From Propionibacteriaceae bacterium (lineage in GTDB: Bacteria; Actinomycetota; Actinomycetes; Propionibacteriales; Propionibacteriaceae): a stretch of 64,000 nucleotides of DNA. The notes beneath the pieces are model-generated. The model made no database searches, had not been told where the DNA came from, and saw only the letters and a list, made by a program, of their open reading frames with translations. This document shows, piece after piece, positions 56,344 through 64,000 of the stretch; position 1 is the stretch's first letter; each line of letters starts with the position of its first letter. Both the position numbers and the translations under genes were made by a program. The stretch spans positions 43,023 through 107,022 of the forward strand of contig JAIRYW010000061.1 in assembly GCA_031267645.1 (NCBI GenBank), in the 5' to 3' direction.

Positions 56344-57930
56344 GTGTTCACCATCCCGCGCGGACGACCCGGACGACGCTCCTGGGCGACCGTCTTGGCC
56401 CTGACCACGGTCACCGCCCTGGCCCTCAGCGGCTGCGCCGGCGACTCCGACGACCAACCCACCCAGTCAAGCGGCGGCCGGGCCCCGCTGTTGACCTTCG
56501 CGGTGTCCGCCCCCGCCACCGGCATGAACCCGACCACCGTCAACACCGCCTTCGCCTCCTACGCCCTGGCCGCTTACGAGCCCCTGGTCTACTTCGGACC
56601 CGGCGGGGTCTACCAGCCAGCCCTGGCCGAATCGTGGGAGATCGCCGAAGGCAACACCGCCATCTCGCTGCGGCTGCGCTCCGGTGTCACCTTCGCCGAC
56701 GGCTCACCAGTCGACGCCGCCGCCGTCAAAGCCTCGCTGGAGTACTGCGGCTCGTCCGCCTCCATCAACGCCCTGGCTTTGCGCGACCTCGACTCGATCG
56801 AGCTGACCGACGACCTGTCTTTGACCTTGCGCCTCAAGCAAGCCAACCCACTGCTGCTCAACATGGTCAGCCAAGAACTGGGTTGCGGCATGATCATCAG
56901 CCCGGCCGGGCTGGCTCAGATCGACGATCTGACCGTCGACTCGCCTTCGGCCGGGGCCGGCGCCTACGTCTACGATCCCCAGCAGTCGGTGCCGGGCGAC
57001 ACTTACACTTACACGGCCAATCCGCGCTATTACGACCCGTCCAAACAGCATTTCGACAAGCTGGTGCTGAAGGTCATGATGGAGCCCCAAGCCGCCCTCA
57101 ACGCGCTGACGACCGGTCAAGTGGACGTCGCCACCGGCAGCCTGGCGACCGCCCAGCAGGCGGCTCAAAGCCAGTCCGTCGAAATGTCGTGGATCCCGGT
57201 GGTGTGGGCCGGACTGAACCTGATCGACCGGGACGGCGCTTTGACGCCGGCCATGGGCGACGTCAGGGTGCGTCAGGCCATCAACTACGCCATCAACCGG
57301 GAAGCCATCACCCAGGCCATCCTGGGCGATTTCGGCGTGCCCACCTCGTCTCCGGCGGCCGAGGGCTACGACGGCTGGACCGCCCAAGCGGCGTCGTACT
57401 ACTCCTACGACCCAACCAAAGCCAAAGCCCTGCTGGTGGAGGCCGGCTATCCCGACGGTTTCGAACTGCCCGTCGCCACCGTGGCTTGGGGCGGGCTGGA
57501 CGTCGTGACCACCGCTCTGACGCCGATGCTGGCCGAGATCGGCATCACCATGGTCGTCAACACCACCACCGATGAGAAGGCCTACGCCGACGCCGCCACC
57601 AACCGTCAGGCCTCGGCCGTGGCGGTCGGTTACGGCTCGTTGCCGATGTTCCGCATGGCGACCGACTTGGTGCTGCCCGAGGCGCGGCCCTTCAACGGCT
57701 TCGGCACCGACGACCCCGAGGCGATGGCTCTGCTCCAGGAGCTGCGTCTGGCCGCGCCTGAGCAATCGGCCGAGCGGGCTCAGGCCCTCAACACCTACTT
57801 GGTGGAGCAGGCTTGGTTCGCGCCCGTCATGTTCACGCCCATCCTGATCTACTACCGCGACGGCGTGACCGGCGTCGATCTGACCGGCGGCCGTCAGACC
57901 GTCTCCATCTTGGACGTCGCCCTTAAGTGA
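56344..57930 (+). CDS. Peptide/nickel-type ABC transporter substrate-binding lipoprotein
   Basis: 528 residues, SBP_bac_5 family. Lipoprotein signal with ALSGC (lipidated Cys31), then a Gly/Asp/Ser linker and the bilobed domain (LTFAVSAPATGMNPTTVN, ALAESWEIAEGNTAISLRLRSGVTFADGSPVDA, NRYY region PRYYDPSKQHFDKLVLKVM). It binds an oligopeptide, sugar or other small ligand outside the membrane. GTG start with AGGAGG in front. First gene of a five-gene run ending in the LacI regulator and esterase. Confidence 0.93.
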   Translation: MFTIPRGRPGRRSWATVLALTTVTALALSGCAGDSDDQPTQSSGGRAPLLTFAVSAPATGMNPTTVNTAFASYALAAYEPLVYFGPGGVYQPALAESWEIAEGNTAISLRLRSGVTFADGSPVDAAAVKASLEYCGSSASINALALRDLDSIELTDDLSLTLRLKQANPLLLNMVSQELGCGMIISPAGLAQIDDLTVDSPSAGAGAYVYDPQQSVPGDTYTYTANPRYYDPSKQHFDKLVLKVMMEPQAALNALTTGQVDVATGSLATAQQAAQSQSVEMSWIPVVWAGLNLIDRDGALTPAMGDVRVRQAINYAINREAITQAILGDFGVPTSSPAAEGYDGWTAQAASYYSYDPTKAKALLVEAGYPDGFELPVATVAWGGLDVVTTALTPMLAEIGITMVVNTTTDEKAYADAATNRQASAVAVGYGSLPMFRMATDLVLPEARPFNGFGTDDPEAMALLQELRLAAPEQSAERAQALNTYLVEQAWFAPVMFTPILIYYRDGVTGVDLTGGRQTVSILDVALK

Positions 57931-57942
57931 ACCGGAGCTGAG

Positions 57943-57986
57943 GCTCAGGGCCCCGGCCTGACAGTGGTCGGATCGGGACCCTGAGC
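57943..57986 (+). other. Intercistronic hairpin between the binding-protein and permease genes
   Basis: GCTCAGGG (57943-57950) and CCCTGAGC (57979-57986), perfect 8-bp stem with a 28-base loop that holds a smaller GGCC...GGTC fold. Expected to protect or partly terminate the message after the binding-protein gene. Confidence 0.5.
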
Positions 57987-58040
57987 TGGGCGGCTTAGCG
58001 CCAGAACCGACCGCACATCGACCAAGCAGGAGGAGGAGCC

Positions 58041-58979
58041 ATGGGGCGTGTCGTCGGGCGCTGGTTCCTGACCGCGTTACCGGTGGTCGTGGTGGTGTCC
58101 ATGTTGACCTTTGTGCTGGCCAGCCTGGTGCCCGGCGACCCGGCCCGCACCATCCTCGGCATCAACGCTCCCCAAGAGCAGGTCGACGCCCTGCGCCAGC
58201 AACTGGGGCTCGACCTGCCCCTGCCCCAGCGCTACTGGGACTGGTTGGTGGCGGCCGCCCACGGCGACCTCGGCCGTTCCATCACCACCCGGGGGTCGGT
58301 GGCGGCCGAATTGGCCGGACGCCTCCAGGTGACCTTGTCGCTGGTGGTGCTCGGCCTGATCGTCATCGTGCTGGTCGGCGTCGGCCTGGGCTTGATCAGC
58401 GCCATCAAGGGCGGCTGGCTGGGCCGGGCGGTCGACCTGCTGTCACTGATCGGTCTGGCCGTGCCGGGCTTCTGGCTGGGGCTGGTGCTGGTGGCGGTCT
58501 TGGCTGTGGCGGTGCCGATCTTCCCGGCCACCGGCTTCGTCCATTTCTCCGACTCGCCGACCGGCTGGGCCGCCTCCATGGCCCTGCCGGTCTTGACCTT
58601 GGCCCTGACTGGGACGGCGGGGCTGGCCAAGCAGACCCGTTCTTCCGTGCTGGACGAGCTGGGCAAGGACTACGTCCGTATGCTGCGGGCCCGCGGCCTG
58701 TCCGAGCGGCGCGTCATCTTACTGCATGTCAGCCGTAACGCCGGCGCCCCCATCGTCACCGTGGTCGGACTGCTCTTCATCGGCCTGGTGTCCGGGGCCG
58801 TCCTGCTGGAGACCGTGTTCGTCCTGCCGGGCCTGGGCAGCCTGACCGTGGCCGCCACCAAGGCCCACGACATTCCTGTCATCCTCGGCGTCACCTTGAT
58901 CCTCAGTTTCGTGGTCGTGACGGTCAACCTGCTGGTGGAGATCTCCTACGCCCTGCTCAACCCCAAGGTCCGCACATGA
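58041..58979 (+). CDS. dppB: Peptide-type ABC transporter permease DppB
   Basis: 312 residues with six membrane helices and the DppB coupling motif LDELGKDYVRMLRARGLSERRVILLHVSRNA (EAA loop). LASLVPGDPARTILG near the N-terminus is typical. It forms the membrane pore with the permease half of the next gene. AGGAGGAGG upstream of the ATG; 4-base overlap with the next gene. Confidence 0.92.
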   Translation: MGRVVGRWFLTALPVVVVVSMLTFVLASLVPGDPARTILGINAPQEQVDALRQQLGLDLPLPQRYWDWLVAAAHGDLGRSITTRGSVAAELAGRLQVTLSLVVLGLIVIVLVGVGLGLISAIKGGWLGRAVDLLSLIGLAVPGFWLGLVLVAVLAVAVPIFPATGFVHFSDSPTGWAASMALPVLTLALTGTAGLAKQTRSSVLDELGKDYVRMLRARGLSERRVILLHVSRNAGAPIVTVVGLLFIGLVSGAVLLETVFVLPGLGSLTVAATKAHDIPVILGVTLILSFVVVTVNLLVEISYALLNPKVRT

Positions 58980-60883
58980 TCGGCCGTCTGCTGCGCAAGC
59001 CGCTGGCCGTGGCTTCGTTGGTCTGGGTCCTGGCCCTGATCATGTTGTCGGTCCTGGCGCCCCTGATCGCCCCCTACAGCCCCGACCAACAGGACATCCT
59101 GCACGCTCTGGAGGGCCCCAGCCGGGCCCACCCGCTGGGCACTGGCGTGCTCGGCTTGGACGTCTGGTCCAGGCTGTTGTACGGCGGACGGGTCACCCTG
59201 GTCAGCACGGCCATCTCGGTGGCGGTGTACGCCCTGGTCGGTCTGCCGGCCGGTCTGCTGGCGGGCTACCGGGGCGGACTGGTGGACAAGGTCGTCCTGC
59301 GGTTGTCCGAGGTGGCCTACGCCATCCCCGGCACCATCATGGTGCTGGTCGTGCTGGCCGTCCGGCCCAACGACGAGACGGCCGCCATGGTGGCGGTCGG
59401 CCTACTGGCGGCGCCGGCCCTGGCCCGGGTGGTGCGGTCCGCCACCATAGCCGTGCGCGAAGAGCTCTACATCCGGGCCGCCGTCCTGTCCGGTCTGCCC
59501 GACCGTCTGATCCTGCGCCGCCACGTCTTGCCCACCGTCATGGGCACGGTCATCGTCCACGTCGCTCTGTTCGCCACCACCGCCATCGTGTTGGAGACCG
59601 GACTGGGCTTCCTGGGGGTGGGCACGCGCCAGGTCAGCTGGGGCGAACTGGTGGCGGAGGCCTCGCGCAACCTCGGCAACCAGCCCTGGCTGTTGGCCCC
59701 GAGCGGCTTCGTCATCATCACCTTCATCTTGGCCTTCGGTCTGATTGGCGACGGGTTGCGCGACGCCAACGCCGAGGGCTACTCGGTCCGTCAGCGGGCC
59801 CCTCGGCCGGTCCGGCGCCACCGCCCCCCGGCGGCGGCCGCTCCCCCCAACGCTCCGGCCGACCTGACCCCGAATCAGCGGGTCATCCCGGCGGCTGACG
59901 CCTTGCTGGCGGTCGAGGGCCTGTCGATCGCCTTCGAGGTCTCGGGCCAGATCGTCACGGTGGTGGAGGACGTCTCCTTCGCGGTCGCCCCGGGCGAACT
60001 GGTCGGCATCGTCGGCGAGTCCGGCTCCGGCAAGTCCGTCACGGTGGCCGCCCTGCTCGGTCTGCTGCGCGGGACCGGCCGGGTGACCGCCGGCACGATG
60101 ACCTTCCAAGGCCGCCGTTTCGACTTGGCCGACGTCAAATCCCTGGCCGGCCTGAGGGCCCGCCGCATCGCCCTGATCGGTCAGGACCCGATGTCGGGGC
60201 TCGACCCCGCCTTCACTGTGCGCCACCAATTGGCCGAAGTGCTCAAAGCCAACACCGGTCTGCGCGGCCCAGCGCTGGCCGAACGGGTGCTCGAGCTGTT
60301 GCGGGCGGTCAGTTTGCCCGAGCCGACGGCGGTGGCCAAGAGCTACCCTCATCAACTGTCCGGCGGCATGGCCCAGCGGGTCAGTATCGCCGCCGCCTTG
60401 GCCGGGCAGCCCGATCTGATCCTGGCCGACGAGCCGACCACGGCCCTGGACGTCACCGTGCAGGCGGAGATTCTGGACGTACTGCGCTCCTTGGGCAAGG
60501 CCGTCCTCTTGGTCACGCACGACTGGGGCCTGCTGGTCGACCTCTGCCAGAGCGGCATCGTGATGTACGCCGGCCAAGTGGTCGAACAGGGCTCCGTGGC
60601 CGACATCGTTGCGGACCCCCGCCACCCCTACACGCTGGGGTTGTTGCGCTCCAACCCCTATTTCGCCCAGCCCGGTCGGCCTTTGCCAGCCATCCCCGGG
60701 CTGGTCCTGCCGCCCGACCGCTGGCCGGCCGGCTGCCACTTCGCGGAACGCTGCCCTCTGGTCGGCCCGGCCTGCCTGGCCGACCCAATCCCGCTGGGAC
60801 CCGCGGCCGGTCGGCTCGGTTGGACCCGTTGCCTGTTCCAGAGCCAGGTGGCCGGCCTGGAGGAGAGGGAGGCGCGCCCATGA
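58976..60883 (+). CDS. Fused DppC permease and DppD ATPase
   Basis: 635 residues. Residues 1-270 are a DppC-type permease (HPLGTGVLGLDVWSRLLYG, EAA loop VREELYIRAAVLSGLPDRLILRRHVLP). A Pro/Ala/Arg-rich linker (about 271-308) leads into a complete DppD-type ATPase (about 309-635: Walker A GESGSGKS at 347-354, LSGGMAQRVSIAAAL, DLILADEPTTALD, and the C-terminal cysteine cluster HFAERCPLVGPAC). These are normally two proteins. The linker and intact motifs argue for a working fusion rather than a frameshift artefact; it fixes the permease-to-ATPase ratio at 1:1. Confidence 0.92.
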   Translation: MIGRLLRKPLAVASLVWVLALIMLSVLAPLIAPYSPDQQDILHALEGPSRAHPLGTGVLGLDVWSRLLYGGRVTLVSTAISVAVYALVGLPAGLLAGYRGGLVDKVVLRLSEVAYAIPGTIMVLVVLAVRPNDETAAMVAVGLLAAPALARVVRSATIAVREELYIRAAVLSGLPDRLILRRHVLPTVMGTVIVHVALFATTAIVLETGLGFLGVGTRQVSWGELVAEASRNLGNQPWLLAPSGFVIITFILAFGLIGDGLRDANAEGYSVRQRAPRPVRRHRPPAAAAPPNAPADLTPNQRVIPAADALLAVEGLSIAFEVSGQIVTVVEDVSFAVAPGELVGIVGESGSGKSVTVAALLGLLRGTGRVTAGTMTFQGRRFDLADVKSLAGLRARRIALIGQDPMSGLDPAFTVRHQLAEVLKANTGLRGPALAERVLELLRAVSLPEPTAVAKSYPHQLSGGMAQRVSIAAALAGQPDLILADEPTTALDVTVQAEILDVLRSLGKAVLLVTHDWGLLVDLCQSGIVMYAGQVVEQGSVADIVADPRHPYTLGLLRSNPYFAQPGRPLPAIPGLVLPPDRWPAGCHFAERCPLVGPACLADPIPLGPAAGRLGWTRCLFQSQVAGLEEREARP

Positions 60884-61878
60884 CCGCTCCTTTGATCGAG
60901 GTCGAGGACCTCGCCGTGACCTACCGCAATCGGGGGCGACGCTCCGTCCTGGCCGTGGACGGCGTCTCTTTGGCGGTCGACCGTGGTCGCACCCTGGGGC
61001 TGGTCGGCGAGTCCGGCTCCGGCAAGTCCACCATCGGATCGGTCATGCTCGGTCTGGTCGCCCCCAGCCAGGGCCGGGTGTCGCTGGACGGCCGACCGGC
61101 CAGCTGGCGCACCCGGGCGGAGCGGGCCGGACTGGCCCGCCGCGTCCAGGCCGTCTTTCAGGATCCTTTCGGCTCGATGAACCCGACCCGTAAGATCGGC
61201 CAGACCATGACCGAGATGTTGCGTTACAACCTGCGTCTGTCGCCGGCGGCGGTGGCCGAGCGGGTGGAGCGGGCTCTGACCGACGTCGGCATGCGGACCG
61301 AGGCCCTCGACCGTTACCCGTCGCAATTCTCGGGCGGGCAGCTGCAACGCCTGGCCATCGCCCGCGCCCTGGTGGTCGAGCCCGACTTCGTGGTCTGTGA
61401 CGAGGCCGTCTCCTCACTCGACCTGTCGGTCCAGGCCCAAGTCATCAACCTGTTGGCCGGTCTGGCGAAGGCCAGGGGGCTGGCCTACCTGTTCATCTCC
61501 CACGATCTGACGGTGGTGACCCATCTGAGCGACCAGGTGGCGGTGCTCTACGCCGGCCAAGTGGTCGAGCTGGGCCCGGCGGCCGCGATGGCGGATCACC
61601 CCCGGCACCCCTACACCCAAGCCTTGGTGCTGGCGGCGCCGATCCCGGATCCGGCCGCCCAAGCGGCCCGCCGGGCCTCCCGTTGGAGTCGTGCCGGGTC
61701 CGGGCGCCCCGGTTCGGCCGGGATCGGGTCGGGGTCGCCGCCAGCCACGACCGGGTGCCGCTGGGCGCCGCGTTGCCCCTTCGCCGTCGAGCAGTGCCGG
61801 CTCAGCCGGCCGGACCTGTTGGAACGGACCCCCGGTTGGTCGGTGGCCTGCCATGTCACACCGCCGGACAGCGAGTAA
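60880..61878 (+). CDS. dppF: Oligopeptide/dipeptide-type ABC transporter ATPase DppF
   Basis: 332 residues. Walker A GESGSGKST, signature FSGGQLQRLAIARAL, Walker B FVVCDEAVSSLDLSVQAQ, and the family's C-terminal oligopeptide domain with CRWAPRCPFAVEQC. Second ATPase of the importer. The ATG overlaps the fusion gene's stop by 4 bases. Confidence 0.92.
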   Translation: MTAPLIEVEDLAVTYRNRGRRSVLAVDGVSLAVDRGRTLGLVGESGSGKSTIGSVMLGLVAPSQGRVSLDGRPASWRTRAERAGLARRVQAVFQDPFGSMNPTRKIGQTMTEMLRYNLRLSPAAVAERVERALTDVGMRTEALDRYPSQFSGGQLQRLAIARALVVEPDFVVCDEAVSSLDLSVQAQVINLLAGLAKARGLAYLFISHDLTVVTHLSDQVAVLYAGQVVELGPAAAMADHPRHPYTQALVLAAPIPDPAAQAARRASRWSRAGSGRPGSAGIGSGSPPATTGCRWAPRCPFAVEQCRLSRPDLLERTPGWSVACHVTPPDSE

Positions 61879-61897
61879 AAGAATTAGGAGGAAGACG

Positions 61898-63004
61898 ATG
61901 GTTCGATCGCAGGCCGTCGGGGCCAACCAGTCCGGTCCGCCGCGGGCCGACTCCGAGCCCGGCCCACTGGTCGGGCCGCCGGCGGCCGTCACCATCTACG
62001 ACGTGGCGGCCCGGGTCGGGGTCTCGATCTCGACTGTGTCGCACGCCCTCAACCGGCCCGACCGGGTCTCCGAGCAGACCCGTCAGCGCGTCTTGGCCAC
62101 GGCCGACGCCCTCGGCTTCAGGCCCCGCGGACGGGGCAAGGCGGCCCGGGGTGAAAGCCTGGTCAAACGGATCGCCGTGGTCGGCCCGTTGTCCCGTCAC
62201 CCCAGCTCGATCGAGCGCCTGTTGGGCGTCCTGCAACGGGCTGAGGCCAATTTGATCGATGTCGTGGTGTTGGACCGCCCAGCCGACGACGCTCTGGTGC
62301 TGGACTCGTTGCGGCTGCGTAGCCGAGTGGACGGCGTCATCATGATCGGAGTCGAGCCGTCCGAAGCGATCTGTCAGCACTTGCTGGACCGGCGCATCTC
62401 GACCGTCCTGGTGGACCGGGCCTCGAGTCGCTTCTCCAGTGTGACGGTGGACGACGAGGCGGGCGGACGGATGGTGGCCGAACATCTGCTGTCTCTGGGC
62501 TGCCGCCGGACCACCTTCGTGTCCCCGCCCCCCAGCCAGAACGCCCTGGTCACCAGCGGCGAGCTCAGACTGCGCGGCTTCGCCCAGACCCTGCGTCAGG
62601 CCGGGGTGGCCGACGAGGTGTCCTGGGCGGTGGCCGAGGAGAGTTTCGAGGGAGGGCGCGAGGCGGCCCGCCAACTGGCCCAAGGCTCCCTGCCGGACGC
62701 CATCTTCGGACTGCACGACCAGGTGGCCGGCGGCGTCGCGGTCGGTCTGCGGGAGCTGGGCTTGAGGCTGCCCCAAGACGTCCGCCTGGTCGGCTACGAC
62801 GACATCGAGATAGCGGCGCTGACCGACTTGACCACGGTCCGCCAACCTTTCCGGCAGAGCGGAGCGGTGGCTTTGGACACCCTGCGGACGCAGATCCTCG
62901 ATCCCGAACGGCCAACTGTGCGAGTGACCTTGGACCCCCAGTTGGTGGTGCGCGGCTCGACCGTCGGACCGGACCATCCAACCAACCAGCCGGGCGAGGA
63001 GTGA
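61898..63004 (+). CDS. LacI-family transcriptional regulator
   Basis: 368 residues. After a 30-residue N-terminal extension, a LacI HTH (about 31-80: TIYDVAARVGVSISTVSHALNRPDRVS) is followed by a periplasmic-binding-like effector domain (about 95-355), including VDDEAGGRMVAEHLLSLGCRR and VRLVGYDDIEIAALTDLTTVRQP. It ends the importer operon 19 bp after dppF, and probably represses it in the absence of a sugar-like or other small effector. TAGGAGG 6 bases before the ATG. LacI regulators most often sense carbohydrates, which hints that the importer may carry a glyco-conjugate. Confidence 0.9.
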   Translation: MVRSQAVGANQSGPPRADSEPGPLVGPPAAVTIYDVAARVGVSISTVSHALNRPDRVSEQTRQRVLATADALGFRPRGRGKAARGESLVKRIAVVGPLSRHPSSIERLLGVLQRAEANLIDVVVLDRPADDALVLDSLRLRSRVDGVIMIGVEPSEAICQHLLDRRISTVLVDRASSRFSSVTVDDEAGGRMVAEHLLSLGCRRTTFVSPPPSQNALVTSGELRLRGFAQTLRQAGVADEVSWAVAEESFEGGREAARQLAQGSLPDAIFGLHDQVAGGVAVGLRELGLRLPQDVRLVGYDDIEIAALTDLTTVRQPFRQSGAVALDTLRTQILDPERPTVRVTLDPQLVVRGSTVGPDHPTNQPGEE

Positions 63005-63009
63005 GCCCC

Positions 63010-64000
63010 ATGACTGATCCCTGGGATAACCTGTACGACCCTGAGTTGGCCGCCCTGATCGCCTGGTGCCGTCAACGGGCGCTGCCGTCCGGACCCTTCC
63101 CGGATCTCGCCCCCGCTCCCGGACAGGATCGGGCCGAGTGGGCCCAGGCGGTGGCGGTGGTCCGCGCCCGGCACGACGCCGGCGCCCTGGTGGCGGGCCA
63201 GTTGAGCGCCGCCATCCTGCCCGCCCCGCCGGCCGCCTGGGCCCGGGTCAGTCCGCGCTGGTGCGCCATCGAGGTGGCCGGCGGGGTGATCGGCGCCCAG
63301 GTCTACCGGCCGGAGGGTCCCGGGCCCTTCCCGATCGTGTTGTTGATCCACGGCGGCGCCTTTTGGATGGGCGGCGGCGCGGCCGGCTTCCATCTGAACG
63401 ACCGCTTGTGCCGCCAGATCACCGCCGAGGTCGGAGCCGTCACAGTGACGGTGGATCACCGCCTGGCCCCCGAGCACCCCTACCCGACGCCGCTGGAGGA
63501 CACTTACCAGGCGATCCTGTGGGCGGTCGAGCAGGCCGGTCAGTTGGAGGCCGACCCTGGACGGCTGGCTCTCTTCGGCATCTCCTCAGGCGGCAATCTG
63601 GCCTGCGCGGCCGCCCAACTCAGCCTGGACCGGGGCGGACCTTCGATCACGGCCCAGGTCTTGCAGTGTCCGTCCCTGGACCTGTCCTGGGCGGCGGCCC
63701 GTTTCGAGGCCGACTCCACCACCGTGGCCGGGGCCGAAGCGATCATTCGGATGTACGCCGCCGGGGCCGACTGCGCCGGCGCCCCAGTCTCGCCCGGTCT
63801 GCGTCAGGACCTGAGCCAAACGCCGCCCACCCTGCTGGTGACAGCCCAGTTCGATCATTTGGCGGGTGACGCCTTGGCTTACGCCAGACGGCTGGAGGCG
63901 GCCGGCCGGCCGGTCACCACCCATTGCTACCCGATGACCCACACCGTCGCCACCCCCGCCGTCTTCACCCGCATGCATCATCAGACCATGGCCTGGCTGC
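63010..64000 (+). CDS. Alpha/beta hydrolase fold-3 (HSL-type) esterase, 3'-truncated by the window edge
   Basis: 330 codons are visible with no stop, so the gene continues past the window. HSL-type oxyanion motif is LLIHGGAFWMGGG (usual form HGGG), the nucleophile is Ser192 in FGISSGGN, the acid Asp282 lies in TAQFDHLAGDAL and the His311 in MTHTVATP. Such enzymes hydrolyse short-chain carboxylic esters or lactones. No signal peptide. It starts 5 bases after the LacI stop (GGAG 9 bases upstream), so it belongs to the importer operon. An N-terminal 100-residue cap is present. Confidence 0.88.
   Translation, partial: MTDPWDNLYDPELAALIAWCRQRALPSGPFPDLAPAPGQDRAEWAQAVAVVRARHDAGALVAGQLSAAILPAPPAAWARVSPRWCAIEVAGGVIGAQVYRPEGPGPFPIVLLIHGGAFWMGGGAAGFHLNDRLCRQITAEVGAVTVTVDHRLAPEHPYPTPLEDTYQAILWAVEQAGQLEADPGRLALFGISSGGNLACAAAQLSLDRGGPSITAQVLQCPSLDLSWAAARFEADSTTVAGAEAIIRMYAAGADCAGAPVSPGLRQDLSQTPPTLLVTAQFDHLAGDALAYARRLEAAGRPVTTHCYPMTHTVATPAVFTRMHHQTMAWL

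Noticed and set aside
58976..60883. Frameshift joining two genes by sequencing error
   Set aside because: The linker is in frame and codes a plausible disordered segment; both domains are complete, and the gene overlaps its neighbours correctly.

Overview
The window is about 64 kb of high-G+C, densely coding DNA from an actinobacterium. The marker genes point that way together: a parE/parC pair, SepH, DUF4193, DUF3710, dUTPase, paired TrkA (CeoB/CeoC) proteins, RbpA, GarA, two MerR-type regulators (FtsR and McdR), a phosphatidylinositol-phosphate-type pgsA, a class E sortase and an HTH-fused MurA. A pyrophosphate-type phosphofructokinase next to an ATP-type one, and a giant 2-hydroxyacyl-CoA dehydratase activase-like protein, suggest an anaerobic or facultative organism with fermentative metabolism (Propionibacteriaceae, Actinomycetaceae or similar). 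That placement is inference. Two genes run off the ends: parE lacks its 5' part and an HSL-type esterase lacks its 3' part.

Region by region. 0-11.2 kb is a conserved chromosomal core: parE>, <parC, <App1-like, phosphodiesterase>, <sepH, DUF4193>, <DUF4235, dut>DUF3710>OB-fold>, <ceoC<ceoB. 11.2-14 kb holds a cobalamin riboswitch with its own terminator but no recognisable gene behind it, then 500 bases of strongly structured, apparently non-coding DNA, then an ABC-2 exporter pair. 14-24 kb is the 1444-residue activase, a complete Liv-type ABC importer (livKHMGF), and a META-domain protein with a 35-codon membrane micro-gene. 24-28.4 kb is a metX-metW-lnt-ppm operon, followed by rbpA, an MFS exporter, glpQ, pdxY, the HTH-MurA gene with a perfect 20-bp operator, and a lipoamide dehydrogenase. 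35-45 kb is sugar metabolism: ATP-type Pfk, a nucleotidyltransferase/phosphohexomutase fusion, a GH94 phosphorylase, a MalY/PatB lyase and PPi-Pfk. 45-52 kb is a cell-envelope and division block on the minus strand (sortase E, thrS, HIT, pgsA, garA, ftsR, mcdR, YihY). 52-52.9 kb has three tRNAs (Gly-GCC, Cys-GCA, Val-GAC) and a GT-skewed degenerate tandem repeat. 53-64 kb is an accessory cluster: GntR regulator, two serine hydrolases of the beta-lactamase fold, an oligopeptide-type ABC importer whose second permease is fused to its ATPase, a LacI regulator and an esterase.

How the genes may work together. The GH94 enzyme would release a sugar 1-phosphate by phosphorolysis, the fused mutase would convert it to the 6-phosphate, and the two Pfks could commit it to glycolysis with ATP or PPi. 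MetX and MetW make acylhomoserine, and the PatB-type lyase is the kind of enzyme that cleaves cystathionine. Lnt and Ppm are usual partners in actinobacterial lipoprotein and mannosylation chemistry. The last 11 kb reads as an inducible system that imports and hydrolyses an unknown peptide- or ester-type substrate.

Several starts follow a TANNNT box by only 6-7 bases (metX, pdxY, lpd, HTH-murA), consistent with frequent leaderless transcripts. The most unusual items are the orphan cobalamin riboswitch with structured downstream DNA, the operator in front of HTH-MurA, an RbpA without its usual N-terminal motif, and the GT-skewed repeat behind the tRNAs.
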